The notes under the pieces: generated by a model
What the model saw: the letters and a program-made list of their open reading frames with translations, nothing else
Databases searched by the model: none
What the model was told of the DNA's origin: nothing
Shown: positions 20,965-33,167 of the stretch, one piece after another
Position numbering within the stretch: position 1 is the stretch's first letter
Layout: each line of letters opens with the position of its first letter
From: Cephalotus follicularis
Taxonomy: Eukaryota > Streptophyta > Magnoliopsida > Oxalidales > Cephalotaceae
Direction of reading: 5' to 3'
Assembly (NCBI GenBank): GCA_001972305.1
Contig: BDDD01001787.1
Span: forward strand, 62,001-126,000
DNA: 64,000 nt
Program-made: the position numbers and the translations under genes

Positions 20965-21320
20965 ACCGAGGGGAAGGGTCAACGAAGGGAAGGGTCAACG
21001 AACCCTGACTACCAGGTTTATCCTAAAGAGACTAACACCGAAGGGAAGGGTCAACGAACCCTGACTGCCCGCTATGGTCTAAAGTGGCTAGCATAATGGG
21101 AAGGATTAACTAATCGATCCCCACTGCCTATGCTCTATCCTAAAGAGACTAGTATAAGGGGAAGGATTGACCAGGAACGCTTATGCTAGCTGACTCCCCC
21201 ACCTACGACACTGAGAGTGATGGAAGTCTTACCTGCTTATGCTTCACTACCTCGAGTCGAAGTGGTCGAGGAGTTCTTATGCTTCGTTACCTCGAGCCGA
21301 AAAGGCTAAAGAGCGTTTAT
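20965..21320 (+). repeat. Short imperfect repeats in the long split LTR
   Basis: GGGAAGGGTCAACGAACCCTG-like units and TTATGCTTC.CTACCTCGAG units recur. This looks like the variable repeat region many Tekay LTRs carry between promoter and primer site. Confidence 0.5.
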
Positions 21321-21555
21321 GCCTTATGATGGTACATATCCCTATATGATTATTGATTAGATCCTATTCTTATATGCCGGTTTGGGACGATTGTATATGA
21401 ATGGTAGATCGTAAGTGTATGTAGATCTAGGGGGTGGTGAATGGCTATTATGTTATGAGCTATATTGCTATAAATTAGCATTCATGCATCTCATGCCATG
21501 CATATATATACCTGTTATATCTGTTGCATTCCATCGCATATAGTTGTGCCCACAC

Positions 21556-24136
21556 TGTCAGGACCCGTTCCCGCTAACTCTATGGGACACGTGCCCTACC
21601 GGGGATGGTGCTCCTTTTGCCAACAACCCTCTCAAACTAAAACTGCCTGAGGAGCTGTCTTAAAACTCCCCAGGGACCCATAGCACAAAAAGCCCGAGGA
21701 GAAAGACTGGGCTAAATGCGCAACAAGCAAAAACCCGGAAGAGGGCGCTCACGTGCTTCTCACGAGCTCTCTTAACAACCTGTGGACAAACATGCCCGGG
21801 GAGAGGGCCATGTGCGCTGCACCTGCTCACTTAAACTCCCTTGGGGACATGCACAATGTCCCCCGGTACCCCTGCTCAACACAACAACACTACACCAAAA
21901 CGCACAGCATAACTAATGCCTGGGGAGAAACCAACATAAGCGCCTGGGGAGAAACCCACGCACGCCCCACGTGATCACTTAAACCACACGAGAACACGCA
22001 TACATATCTTGTCCCCTGGCATACAACCTCCTCTGCACGTCCTCTAACATGGCACCCCTGGCCATCCTCTCTAGGGACACATTCCCTGCTCCCTTGCCCA
22101 AGGCCCAACATCATCATCTCCCTGGGGACACCCTGCCTCCCCGGGGTAAAGCTATTTAAACATAACATCCATCCTAGCCTTAACTATTCTCCCCCGCTAA
22201 GCTCATCTTCACTGTACTAGCCCGAGGACTCTCTAGCTCCCCGGCCAGACCTGGGATCACAAAACTCAAAACATGAAACATCCATAAAAATACAAGATGA
22301 ACACATCTATAAACTCAAAACATCCATAACATATCTCGAAAGTATCACATCATTAGATATTTGATCCCTGGCATACGTACACTGCCTTCCCTGGCAGGCA
22401 AAAGAACAAACAAAGCTTACTTTCTATACAACAGACATACACTCAGCTACTCTACTATACAATGGAGTAGAGAAACCCAAAAGAATACCCCATGCTGTGC
22501 AATGCTAAACGCCCGAGCTGACGTTCCATGCTGTTGAGCTCAAAAGCTACCTTGCTGAGCTATCTACTGCTGAGCTGGAAGGTCTCCTCCAGCTGGTTGG
22601 TTTGCAAAACAATATGTGAGGGGATTAGTCCAACTGACTAAGTGACTGGGAACAAATCATCATCTGTTGCATTCATAAGAAGGAATGCACCGAAGAAAAC
22701 TTACCATGAGCATGATTAACTATCCCAACTGGGGAAAAGACTGTATACATAGCATATCTCATGACATACAATAAGGAAAAGCTCAAAGTACTTGAAAAAC
22801 TTACTCTTTTCTCTGCTTACCCGATTATAGACTGTTCATGAAAGCTGAAATAACTTAAGAATACAACTGATTAAAAGAAAGAAATCTGAAAAAGAACTGG
22901 GGTCCTTCCTGGCTAAACATCCGAGGAGAACAACTAAGCTAGAACTGGATTTTCTTTGCTGTAGCTGATCTAGGCCGAAACCTGTTGGTTACATAATATA
23001 GTTGACAACTTATAGTGGTACTGAGCTGATCTAGGCCGAAGCCTGCTTGGCAGTATCTACCAAGAACCCATGGTTCCCTTCTGTGCTTGCTATTTCTTTG
23101 CTTTTCTCACTTATCTGAGCTGATGGCATGACTGCCGAGGAAAAATTCCTCCTCTAGAAAACCTACTAAAAGGCTCTAATCTCTACTATATCTGATAACT
23201 TAGCTCAACTATACTCAAACCCTACACATTGTCCTAGCAACAATGCAAGGAGATCCAGGTATGGAACTCGGGGACAGACTCACTCAACTTCTTATCTTGT
23301 GATGATAGGCTGAGGAGGAAAGAGCTTGTACATGTGTGTTCGGCTACACTCAAACCCTGTACACTGTCCTAGCCACAATGTAAGGAGATCCAGGTAGGAC
23401 CTGGGGGCAGACTCGCTCAACAACCAATCATAGACAATAGGTAAGCTGAGGAGGGGGGTGAACACGTACACGTTATCTCATCCGAAGATGAAACGATATA
23501 AGAATGCTTAACATCTTGCTCTGGGCTCTGGGAACACTTCACTCAAAAAGAATGGTTAACATAAGACATTAGAGAAAACAACTTCTCATCTAAACTCACA
23601 TACTTGAACTGAAGTTGAGAAGAAAGATTCTCAAAGAAAATAAGATGAACAATAAAATGCTTTAAAAGAAAGGATGTCCCACTCGCAGTTCTTGCTACTT
23701 CCTTGGACGCTAACGTCCCTTCTTCTCTGCTACTCTCTTCCTCTGGCTTGTCTGCTTCTTTCCATTACCTTGTCTACTTCTTCCACTGCTGCGCTCGGAA
23801 AGCTTCTACTGCTACTGGTCCAGGTGCACGAACGAAGAAGAAGAAAACTAGACTCTCTCTCTAAAACTCTTGAATCTGCTGAAGCTATAAGAAAAGAAAG
23901 ACCACATCTCAAGATAACTCCACACTACTCCCAACATAAGCCGTCTTGTCTTGGAAGTTGGAATCTTCCTGAAGAAGCTTTGCATAAAATTCCTTCAACT
24001 TCCACAATTCACACTTAAACCTTGGCTTACATATCCTTCTCTTATCCATTATTACACATAGGCCCAAACTGAAAAAAAGCATCTTTATCAACTTAAAAAG
24101 AACTCTTAAAGCTCTAAAAAGGTACGGGGTATTCCA
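21556..24136 (-). mobile_element. Solo LTR, Gypsy (Tekay-like), 2.58 kb
   Basis: Starts TGTCAGGACCCGTTCC and ends GGTACGGGGTATTCCA, the same ends as the LTR at 30401-33167, with long similarity between them including the CCCGGGGAGA-rich first part. Flanked by CACAC (21551-21555) and CACAA (24137-24141), a 4-of-5 target duplication. Removing it restores a continuous '...GTGCCCACAACCTA...' sequence like that of related LTRs. No internal region follows, so it is a solo LTR in minus orientation. Confidence 0.75.
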
Positions 24137-24490
24137 CACAACCTATGGGTTGCTGACCCATTCTCGTAATGGGTCAAGTTCAGGTACAGGTGATGCACAT
24201 CAGTGAGAAGTTAGGCCAAATCGCAGACCAAGGATTTTGTAGCTGAGCAATTACTACCTACCTATTGTATAAGAACATTTATTGTAATGAACGTTGTAAA
24301 TCCACTTTATGACATGCCGGCTTGTGGCAGAGCTTGGATAAGATGATGTTATATATTTGGGTTTATCCACGCAATATATTGAATGATTAATCCACTTGCA
24401 TGATTCTGAGTAAAACTTTAAATTTATAGCACTTTTGAATATTGTTATGAATGCATGTATGGACAGTATGCCACGTATCGGGCTGTGGGT

Positions 24491-24984
24491 TCCTTGTTCA
24501 TGAATTTTGAAAAGAATTAAATTTATACCGCAAGTGCACGGTTGTGCAGTAATGGGTCGAACGCTTGGAAACAAGTTAAATTAGTTCTAATCTATCAAAC
24601 CTAGGCGAAGTATTCAAAATTGAGGGTTATTATCAAAATCTACTCCTAAACATGCAAAAATAAAATAACTATTGAAACAGGAGATAAAAGCGTTGACGCT
24701 ATGTCACAAGGCATCGACCTAATAATCAAAAGCAGTGAAAGCGTTGACGCTTTGATACAAGGCATCAACGGTTATGCGCACTGAATCGAAAACTAACAAA
24801 AATCAAAGCATGCAAATACTAGATTAACAAATAGGAAATAAAACTGAATAAGATATGCAAGATAAAATCAGTTTTAGGGTAAAGAAACTCACCATAGATT
24901 ATATTGAAAAACTCACTTACTTGATTGCTCAAACTTTGGTAACTAACGGTAGCTAGGTCGATACGGAGTGTGACCGTGATGACA
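24491..24984. other. Unclassified A/T-rich block with a small GTCGAC-motif cluster
   Basis: No coding region. It lies between the end of the long split LTR and the Copia leader. It contains ATACCGCAAGTGCACGGTTG and, at 24687-24775, four copies of the motif (AAAGCGTTGACGC, GGCATCGACC). The source element is not identified. Confidence 0.4.
24687..24775. repeat. GTCGAC-motif cluster 4
   Basis: Four degenerate copies in 90 bp (GCGTTGACGC, GGCATCGACC, GCGTTGACGC, GGCATCAACG) in an unclassified block. Confidence 0.6.
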
Positions 24985-25239
24985 ATCTATTCACACATAG
25001 AAAACTATAAACTAGGTCAAAGTCCTTTTCGGGCCATCCATTGTGCATAAGATCTATATTATATCCAATATAATAAAACCACAAATAAACAAATGCCATA
25101 AATAATAACCAATTACTCAATTTAATTCAAGGATTGTTAATTGATCAAACTCCCACTAAATGAAGCAATGAATTTTGATTTTCTAAGTGCCAAAATGTAT
25201 AAAATCCAATTTTATTAAAAACGGTTTTTTTTATTTATA

Positions 25240-25490
25240 AAAGACGTCGACGCCTTTCCAAAGGGCATCGACGTGTTTTCTGGAAATTCATGAACAAGGC
25301 GTCGATGCATAACATGAGCATCAATGCGTTTCTCAAGAACTGTGAAAAAGGCATCGACGTTTATCAACAACATCGACGCGTTTCCTGAGAATATGAACAA
25401 GACATCGACGTTTACTAATAACGTCGACGTCTTTCTTGGGAATATGAACAAGACATCGACGTCTACCAAGAACGTCGACGTCTATAGCCC
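25240..25490. repeat. GTCGAC-motif cluster 5 (Copia leader, minus copy)
   Basis: About ten copies such as AAGACGTCGACGCC, AACGTCGACGTCTTT and GGCATCGACG. It corresponds to cluster 9 in the plus-strand Copia copy. Confidence 0.75.
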
Positions 25491-25768
25491 CCTGGGCAGT
25501 TTATGCATTTTGAAAAATGTTGAAATCAATGGTTTAGAGTATGGTATACCATTCTGGCATTCCAAAATGCACTATGCATGTTCCAAACATAATTCTAAAC
25601 ACATTAAAACAACATTCCCAGCACAAAAACACAATGAAATCCAATTTCATGCAATTTTCATTAAGGCACTTTGAAAATTTAGTTTGATCTCAAAACACAT
25701 CCATTAATTAAACCATTAATCAGTACATCATCTAAGGCACACATATTCAATTAAGGATGATGTGGGAC

Positions 25769-25780
25769 TCTCTGATACCA
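25769..25780 (-). promoter_or_regulatory. Copia primer binding site (initiator tRNA-Met type)
   Basis: Reads TGGTATCAGAGA on minus, one base inside the LTR end TTTCCATCA; eleven of twelve bases fit the 3' end complement of initiator tRNA-Met. Confidence 0.8.
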
Positions 25781-27817
25781 CTGATGGAAATGAACAAAAC
25801 CGAATCCAATGCCAAAATGGACAAAGGGTGTAAAGGGTGTTGAATAAAACTTAAACATACAATCATGGCAGCGGAATAACACCCTATATAACAAAACTAG
25901 TCCATAATGACACGTCCACAGATCACATGGATCACCACAACATCAACTGAATTGAATTGGTGTCACCATTACAAACAATGGTGACACACAAGCATGGCAT
26001 AAGGAAGAAGGACCAAGAATTATACCAGTGGGGCTTCTTCTTTCTTTGCCCCTACAAGCTTGAGTAGATTCCCTTTGATGTTCTCCAAGCCTCAGGAACA
26101 ACAAACAATCCAACCAGCAATGTTCAAGTGCTTGAACTCTCTCTTTCTCTCTTAGCTTAGAAAAGGTAAATTGATATTGACCAATGAAGTCAATGATCAA
26201 TCCACCCCAGATAAGCCTTTGCTTGGTGTATATTAGATGAAGTGAACACACACTGCAGAGAAGGAAATTCGAGCTCTCTTGCCCAGCAAAAACCCCAACT
26301 TTTTTCCCTTTTTCCACTTTCTGCAGAAAAATGCCTATTACTAGCCTCATCTTCTCTCTCCCAATCTCCCATTCACTTAGGACCATGGCATTCACTCCCT
26401 GGGAGTCCGAAGACATGATTCCCACGTTTCTAAAACGTGTAAAATCAAGAGAAACCGGCTAAGGATGTGAGAGAAAACGTGCCCACGAAGTGAGCTCGTG
26501 CATAGATTGCACGTTACCTTGTCACGCCCCAGTTTCAGGTAGACACACATAAGAGCAGTAAAGGTAATTAACATTAAGATTCAGCTCATGCAAATACCGT
26601 AAAATTTAAACCTTTCAAATAAGATATTAATTGCGGAAGCATTAAACTCATAAGCTAAAAAACAAGTAACGTGCATCTCATACTGCACGCTACTCAATAC
26701 AAGTCTATCATTGTTAAAAGCCCATAAACGGAGCTTGATCCATAATACATTAATCAGTAACCTCCAAAAGTCTAGTAAACCGGAAAATACGATACACAAC
26801 ACACAAAGGGACATAACCCCTGATGAAAACATTATTAAAAAACTTGTACTTCGTCCATGCTGATTCCCTAACCGGTCCACTGCATCAATCTGTGAAGTAT
26901 GGAGTTAGCCTTTGTCCTCACTCGGCTAAGTCATAAAAGTAGTTTGTGATCAACATTACATGCATGTCATGAAATGTATGCATAGATGATGCAGTGCAGT
27001 AGAAAATATCAGTTTATATATATAAAAATATATATATGTTAGCAGTAGAGTACAATAACAGTAGGGACATATATATGAAAATATATGTATGCAACAACAG
27101 TACAGTAGTAGCTCGGCTGGGGCTACATCAACAGGCACAATAATGTCTGAATAGGACCAGTAAACAGTACAGTAAGTCCACAGAGGGACTAACAAACAGG
27201 CAGGCAGTATGTGCAACGCCACCAACTCCTGTCCCCATGTTACACTCCCACTTCGGTCCCTTCTCCAGGCAACCAAGCAAGACAACAGTACAGTACAGTG
27301 AGTTACCCAGCCAACTCCTAGCTCCTAGGTCAACCCTGCCACTAGCCAACACTGGCAGTCTCCGCCACGCGACTAGTGGCTCAAACACAAACACAGTAAT
27401 TTCACAGAGCATGAACAGTGAATAGCCACAATAAACAGTGCAGTAACAGTACAGTAGTGATCGTTAGATCAACAACAGGCAGTTCATTTCAAAATATTTT
27501 CGAAAGTGGTAACATTTTAAATATATAATTCTAATAGATAGAAACTACTTTAAACAGTTCAGTAATGGAAATAGCTTTCCCAGTTTGTTTGAAAATACGT
27601 TATTAACCAGTATATATTTTCATACTCAAAACAGTGTATTCCAAGTTCACATATGCATTTCTAAATATCATAACTTAGAAATCATAATCGATTTATAGAC
27701 AGTCAATAAACAGGCAGTAAACAGTACATATGAAATGCATACAAATGCTCAAATGCATCCTAAGAAAATCGGGATCATTGGGTGTCAAAATCATAAAGAT
27801 TGTCCAAACATGACTCT

Positions 27818-28026
27818 AAAGCATCAACGTTTTCCCCTGGGCATCGACGCTTATGTCCTCTAAGCGTCGACGCTCGATCCTTGGTGTCAGCGCTTTCTGT
27901 ACCTTAGGCGTCGATGTCTTCTCCATAAGCGTCGACGTTAAAAAAACGTATTCAGTAAATAAAACGCAGTTCGCAGTACAAAGCGTCGACGCTTACCAAA
28001 GGCGTCGACGTTTTCGAGCGTCAGTC
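27818..28026. repeat. GTCGAC-motif cluster 6
   Basis: About eight copies (AAGCGTCGACGCTC, AGGCGTCGATGTC, AAGCGTCGACGTT) inside the solo LTR 26520-29279. Confidence 0.75.
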
Positions 28027-28390
28027 GTCTTCTTCCTCGCGACATGATGAACCATTAACATTTCTAACACAATTGCATGCAATCCAACATGTATAAAGCC
28101 CATAAAACCGACATGCAACATCGCATTACACATCCAGTACAATATGACATAATTTCAGTGACCAAAAACAGTTCAACAGGCCATGTAATCTATGCATAAA
28201 CATCACTGAACAAACACCAAATATTGAACACAAAATACAATTACGGCTTCCCCTACCTCTGGCTTCAAGTTAGAAGCCTTGTAAGTCCACCTATTTTAGT
28301 CCTAGAATCCGTGGTGGTCGAGCTCCCAGGTCCGAGCAGCTCCAATCCTCAAGCTCTCCAAGCTTTCAAATGGCCAGCAATGGTGGAAAG

Positions 28391-28422
28391 CTCTCTCTCT
28401 CTCTCTCTCTCTCTTCTTCTCT
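28391..28422 (+). repeat. CT microsatellite
   Basis: An almost perfect run of CT dinucleotides in the pyrimidine-rich part of the solo LTR. Confidence 0.9.
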
Positions 28423-28954
28423 CTACGAATTCTCACTGCGTTTCTCACTGGTTTCTTTTCCTTTTTTCTTTCCATAGGTGTTTAAGCAAGAGAGAGGTGA
28501 AGGAGAGGTTGCTTTTAAGCTGAGGGTTCCCTCCTCTTTCTCCCCCCTGCCTTGAATGCACACATACACACACCCCCCATGTTCTTTTCCCTTTTCCGTT
28601 TTTGTCTTCTTCTTTATCTATGTTTTGCAGGTCACATGTGTCTAGGACACTTCCCACTCTTGCATGCAATAGCTGAGCTCGTTTCTTAGCCCTTTGTCTC
28701 AGCTCTAAAGTCAGACAATGCCACACTCTCTCTAACTATCAACTGCATGCACACATGTCCCTCCCTTCTTTGCACTTGTTGCATGCTCACACATGTGTCA
28801 CCCTTACCCTCACAACTTCAGTCATGCAAGTTAGGGAGCTATATGCATGCTCAACACGTCCCCAAAGCGCCTGCCAAGACGCCTGATAAGTGGCACAAAC
28901 ATTCCACCATGCGACACGTCTATCTGCTGTTTGTGCATATCGGAACCACAACGC

Positions 28955-29085
28955 AAAGCGTCGACATTTACATGCAGGCGTCGACGCATATAGCATTTTG
29001 CCTAAAGGGCGTCGACGTCATCAACAAGCATCAACGTGCATGTGCATGGTTTACGTGCGCATCTTTGTTGTGTAGGCGTCGACGC
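28955..29085. repeat. GTCGAC-motif cluster 7
   Basis: Five copies (AAGCGTCGACATTT, AGGCGTCGACGCAT, GGGCGTCGACGTCA, AGGCGTCGACGCTTTT and a degenerate one), the second cluster of the solo LTR 26520-29279. Confidence 0.7.
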
Positions 29086-29279
29086 TTTTAACCAAAAACT
29101 GCGCCGTTTTGCTTCAATTTGCAATTTTAACATTTCTTTAACATTCTTACTCCTAAATCAACATCATTAGAGTTTGGAAAACATCATCAAAGTCGGGACA
29201 TCCGTCATTTTTTTAATTTCCACAATAAAAGTACATTTACATCATGAAATTACAACAAATGAAATTCCTGGGCGTTACA

Positions 29280-30261
29280 CACCTGGTGACATGTCTGGTG
29301 CTGTCATATTCGCCCCTCTGTGAAGGGAGTAAACCCTTGTTGTAGCTCCTGGTCTGCTTGGAGGTCTGCCACCACTAGCTCTAGCGATGCTGCTCTGAGG
29401 TGCTGAGAAACTCGTTTTCGGTGTTGTCGCCTGCTGGCTTATTCTGGCTGCTCCATTGCTTGGAGTCTGCTTCGCTGCTGGTGCTGCCATGGGAGTCATC
29501 ACTTCGCTAAGAGATTGCTGAGGACAATCTCTCTTCGTGTGCCTGACCTCACCACATCTGTAGCATGCAGAACTTCCTTGCTTGCATTCCCCCGCATGGG
29601 ACTTACCACATACTTTGCACTGAGGTAACCTGTTGCTCTGATAAGAACTCCCCTGAACATGGCTAGCAACTGGGGCAGTTTGTGTCTGCTGAGACGCTCC
29701 ACCTCTGGTGTTGCCTGAGGACTGAGGTCCCTACTACTTCTGAGCTTTGGAGGGGTTCTTTGCCGATCTCTCATGTCGAGCTACAAGATCTTCCCACCAT
29801 CTTTGAGCACCTCTTGCAAGAAAGAAGGACGCATTCTTTACCCGTGAATCCTCTGCTATGTCGAGCCACGTGAAGATCTCTTCAAGGTGGTTCAACCATA
29901 CCTCTGCATCCATGGGGTCTCCTGTTCCCTCAAACGACGTCGCACCTAACCGTTGCATGCGTTCGATCGGAAGAGGCTGGGGTCTGACTAAACCCAAAGT
30001 ATGAGCCCACATCGTTGCTGCCTACATCATCTCCATAGGTCCACTGGTAGGTACTGGTGGAGGCATACGCGCTGCTGATTGCGCTGCTGGGATAGGCTCC
30101 TCTGGTACCTATCGAGCTCCCTGTCCTTCTGCTCCCACATTCGCTTGCTCCTATGGTGCTTCTATAGGAACCTCTTGCTCCACTGTCTGGCGAGGGATCG
30201 CTCTTCCTCTGCCTCTGGGACGACCCCTGCCACGAACTGCTCTACGAGTCTGAGGTGGCAT
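29280..30261 (-). pseudogene. Tekay-type gag, incomplete
   Basis: Begins MPPQTRRAVRGRGRPRGRGR, the Arg/Gly-rich start usual for Tekay gag. The gag core follows (LGATSFEGTGDPMDAEVWLN, RVKNASFFLARGAQRWWEDL), then the zinc knuckle CYRCGEVRHTKRDC (C-x2-C-x4-H-x4-C) and a Ser/Pro/Ala-rich tail. The ATG is the first one after the primer site. A small number of breaks interrupt it and its end meets a foreign LTR. In life it would form the virus-like particle shell in the cytoplasm. Confidence 0.8.
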
Positions 30262-30384
30262 CGTCTTCTACAACAACATGCTAATGTATCACGATAACGT
30301 CACAACCTAGATGCAATGCATGAATGCAACCCAAAAGATACCCCACTAACTAACATAGAAAGCACAAGGAAAAACCCAAACCTA

Positions 30385-30397
30385 TGCTCTGATACCA
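30385..30397 (-). promoter_or_regulatory. Primer binding site (initiator tRNA-Met type)
   Basis: Reads TGGTATCAGAGCA on minus, three bases inside the LTR end at 30401. This is the standard plant Tekay primer site and confirms both element type and direction. Confidence 0.9.
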
Positions 30398-30400
30398 CAT

Positions 30401-33167
30401 TGTCAGGACCCGTTCCTGCTCTAACTATGGGACACGTGTCCTGCCGGGGATGGAACTCCTGCCAACAACCCTCTGTAACTGAAATTGCCCGAGGAGCTAT
30501 ATTAAAACTCCTCCGGAACCTATCACGCAAAAAGCCCGAGGAGAAAGACTGGGCCAAACGCGCAACAAGCATAAAACTAAAACCTCGGAAGAGAGCACGC
30601 ACGTGCAACGTACACACTCACTGAAAAACCTGTGGACAAACATGCCCGGGGAGAAAGCCACGTGCACCGCACCTGCTCACTTAAACACCAGCAAAATAAA
30701 CAAGCCCGGGGAGAGGGCCTGGGCTGACACGCAAAGACCCTAACACCCGGGGATAGATGCACGCACGCCTCACGTGCCCACTTAAACTCCCTTGGGGACA
30801 GGCACAATGTCCCCCGGCACCTCTGCTCAACACAACAACACTAACATCAAAACGCATAGCATAACTAATGCCCGGGGGGAAACCATCATAAGCGCCCGGG
30901 GAGAAACCCACGCACCCCCCACGTGATCACTTAAACTCCACACTCGAGACCACGCATACATATATTGTCGCCTGGCGTACTACCTCCTATGCACGTCCCT
31001 AAGGATCACATAACAAAACAAACATCAAATGCACCATTTAACTTAAAACATAAAGCTCTTAACATATAACCTGTCACAGGCCTTACTCTAACATGGCACC
31101 CCTGGCCACTCTCTCCAGGGACACCTTCCCTGCTCCCTTGCCAAAGCCTAACATCATCATCACCCTGGGGACACCCTGCCTCCCCAGGGTAAAGCTCTTT
31201 AAACATAACCCATGCTCCCAAGCATAAACATAACACCCCTGCTGGGCTATCCCCCTCTAGAAACCCAAGGGCTCCCCAGCACCCGGGACAGACCTGATAA
31301 CTAAAAACTCATAACATGAAATATCCATGACATCACAAGATAAACACATCTACATACTCAAAACATCCATAAACTTTCTTGAAAGTATCCAATCATTACA
31401 TATTTGATCCCTGGCATACACACAGTGCCTTCCCTGGCATAAACATCACTGCCTTCCCTGGCAGGCAAAAGAATAACATATCCTTATCTTTCTTTACATC
31501 AAAAGCATATCATAACAAAACATCTCCCGGCAACCCTACAACAAAAAGGAGGTAAGGGAACCCAAAAGAATGCCCAAGGCAATGCAAAGCTAAACGCCCG
31601 AGCTAACGTTCCATGGTGCTGAGCTCAAAACTACCTTGCTTAGCTATCTACTATTGAGCTGGAGGATCTCCTCCGGCTGGCTGGTCTACAAAACAATATG
31701 TGAGGGGATTAGTCCAGCTGACTAAGTGACTGGGAACAAAACATCCTCTGGTGCATCCATAAAAAGGAATGCGCTGAAGAAATCTTACCATGAGCATGAA
31801 CAACTATCCCAACTGGCGAAAAGACTGTATACAACATATATCTCATGGCATACAATAAGGAAAAGCTCAAAGTACTTAAAAAACTTACTCTTTTCTCTGC
31901 TTAGCTGATTCTAGAATGTTCATGAAAGCTGAAATAAACTTAAGAATACAACTGATTAAAAGAAAGAGATCTAAAAAAGAACCGGGGTCCTTCCCGGCTA
32001 AACACCCGAGGAGAATGACTAAGCTAGAACTGGATTTTCTTTGCAATGCTTGCTTTGCTTGTTTACATAAATATACTTTCCAATTTATAGTGGCTTGAGC
32101 TGAGCTGGTTTTTGGCCTAAGCCGAGCTAGACAGCTTACCTGCCAACTCATCTGTACTTTCTTTTATTTTGCCCTAAGCCGAGCTGGGCAACTTACCTGC
32201 CGACTCATCTGTACTTTCTGTTATTTTGGCCTAAACTGAGTTGGGCAGCTTACCTGCCGACTCATCTGTACTTTCTATTATTTTGGCCTAAGCCGAGTTG
32301 GGCAGCTTACCTGCCGACTCATCTGTACTTTCTGTTATTTTGGCCTAATCCGAGCTGGGCAGCTTACATGCCGACTCATCTGTACTTTCTGTTATTTTGG
32401 CCTAAGCCGAGCTGGGCAGCTTACCTGCCGACCATTATGTACTTTGCTTACTTCATCATTGAATGCTGGGCTGGGGACTAAAAGTCCGAGGACGAGGTCC
32501 TCCTCTATAAAACCTACTGAAAGGCTCTCTATACTACTATATCTGATAACTTAGCTCAACTGTACTCACCGCTATACATTGTCCTAGCAACAATGCAAGG
32601 AGATCCAGGTATGGAACCCGGGGACAGACTCACTGGATTCTCAAAGAAAATAAGATGAACAATAAAATGCTTTAAAAGAAAGGATGTCCCACTCACAGTT
32701 CTTGCTACTTCCTTGGACGCTAACGTCCCTTCTTCTCTGCTACTCTCTTCCTCTGGCTTGTCTACTTCTTTCCTTTTTCCTTGTCTACTTCTTCCACTGC
32801 TGCGCTCGGAAAGCTTCAACTGCTAGTGGTCCAGGCGCAAGAACGAAGAAGAAGAAGAAGAAAACTAGACTCTCTCTCTCTCTCTCTAAAACTCTCTAAT
32901 CGGCAGAAGCTAGAAGAAAGGATGGCGAAATCTCAAGATATCTCACACTAATCCCAACTTATGTCGTCTTTTGTCTTGGAAGTTGGAATCTTCCTCAAGA
33001 GGCTTTGCATAAAAGTCCTTCAACTTCCACAATTCTCACTTAAACCTTGGCTTAACATATCCTTCTCTTATCCATTATTACACATAAGCCCAAAAGACAA
33101 AATCATCATATCATATAACTTTAAAAAAAAAAACTCTTAAAGCTTTAAAAAGGTACGGGGTATTACA
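30401..33167 (-). repeat. 5' LTR of the Tekay-type element, 2.77 kb
   Basis: Starts TGTCAGGACCCGTTCC, ends GGTACGGGGTATTACA on plus. Same family as 21556-24136. It differs mainly by a six-copy tandem array at 32114-32455. Confidence 0.85.
32114..32455 (+). repeat. 57-bp tandem array, six copies
   Basis: Units GGCCTAAGCCGAGCTGGGCA... with GACTCATCTGTACTTTC, repeating exactly every 57 bp from 32114 to 32399 and then breaking up. It lies in the LTR, and the sister LTR at 21556-24136 has only traces of the unit. Confidence 0.9.

Larger units (their letters stand above)
16160..24490 (+). mobile_element. Long Gypsy (Tekay-like) LTR, split by three insertions
   Basis: Pieces at about 16160-17060, 19432-19600, 20700-21555 and 24137-24490 read as one long plus-oriented LTR: promoter with TATA box, transcribed part with GTCGAC-motif cluster, a region of short imperfect repeats (20940-21320), then the landmark GGGTTGCTGACCCATT also found in the LTRs at 44630 and (reverse) 56790. 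Inserted into it are the solo LTR 17061-19431, an LTR-like block near 19600-20690 and the solo LTR 21556-24136. The left end and the CA terminus are not clear; it looks truncated at about 24490. Confidence 0.45.
24985..26519 (-). mobile_element. Ty1/Copia element end (LTR plus leader), minus strand
   Basis: Reverse-complement match to the Copia element at 46107-51420: LTR part 25782-26519, primer site 25769-25780, then ~790 bp of leader matching 46598-47390. Gag and pol are not present. The LTR side stops where the solo LTR 26520-29279 begins. It is a broken fossil of the same family in opposite orientation. Confidence 0.75.
26520..29279 (-). mobile_element. Solo LTR, Gypsy (Tekay-like), 2.76 kb
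   Basis: Starts TGTCACGCCCCAGTTTC and ends CCTGGGCGTTACA, the terminal pattern of the minus-oriented Tekay LTRs here. Flanked by TACCT (26515-26519) and CACCT (29280-29284), a 4-of-5 duplication. The left neighbour is Copia LTR, the right neighbour Tekay gag, so it landed on a pre-existing junction of two elements. It contains CAGTA-rich low-complexity DNA (26990-27440), two motif clusters and a CT microsatellite. No genes. Confidence 0.7.
29280..33167 (-). mobile_element. Ty3/Gypsy Tekay-type element, 5' part only
   Basis: Minus-strand order: LTR 30401-33167, initiator-Met primer site 30385-30397, gag 29280-30261. Pol and the 3' LTR are not found next to it; sequence beyond 29279 is another element's solo LTR. 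The solo LTR 21556-24136 is of the same family but is flanked by its own target duplication, so it is a separate insertion. Broken fossil. Confidence 0.8.

Noticed and set aside
22000-24000. Mirrored short frames in the solo LTR and its sister
   Set aside because: They are not conserved as reading frames between the two LTR copies.
21556-33167. One full-length Tekay element with LTRs 21556-24136 and 30401-33167
   Set aside because: The left LTR has its own near-perfect target duplication (CACAC/CACAA) and no polypurine tract on its inner side, so it is an independent solo LTR.
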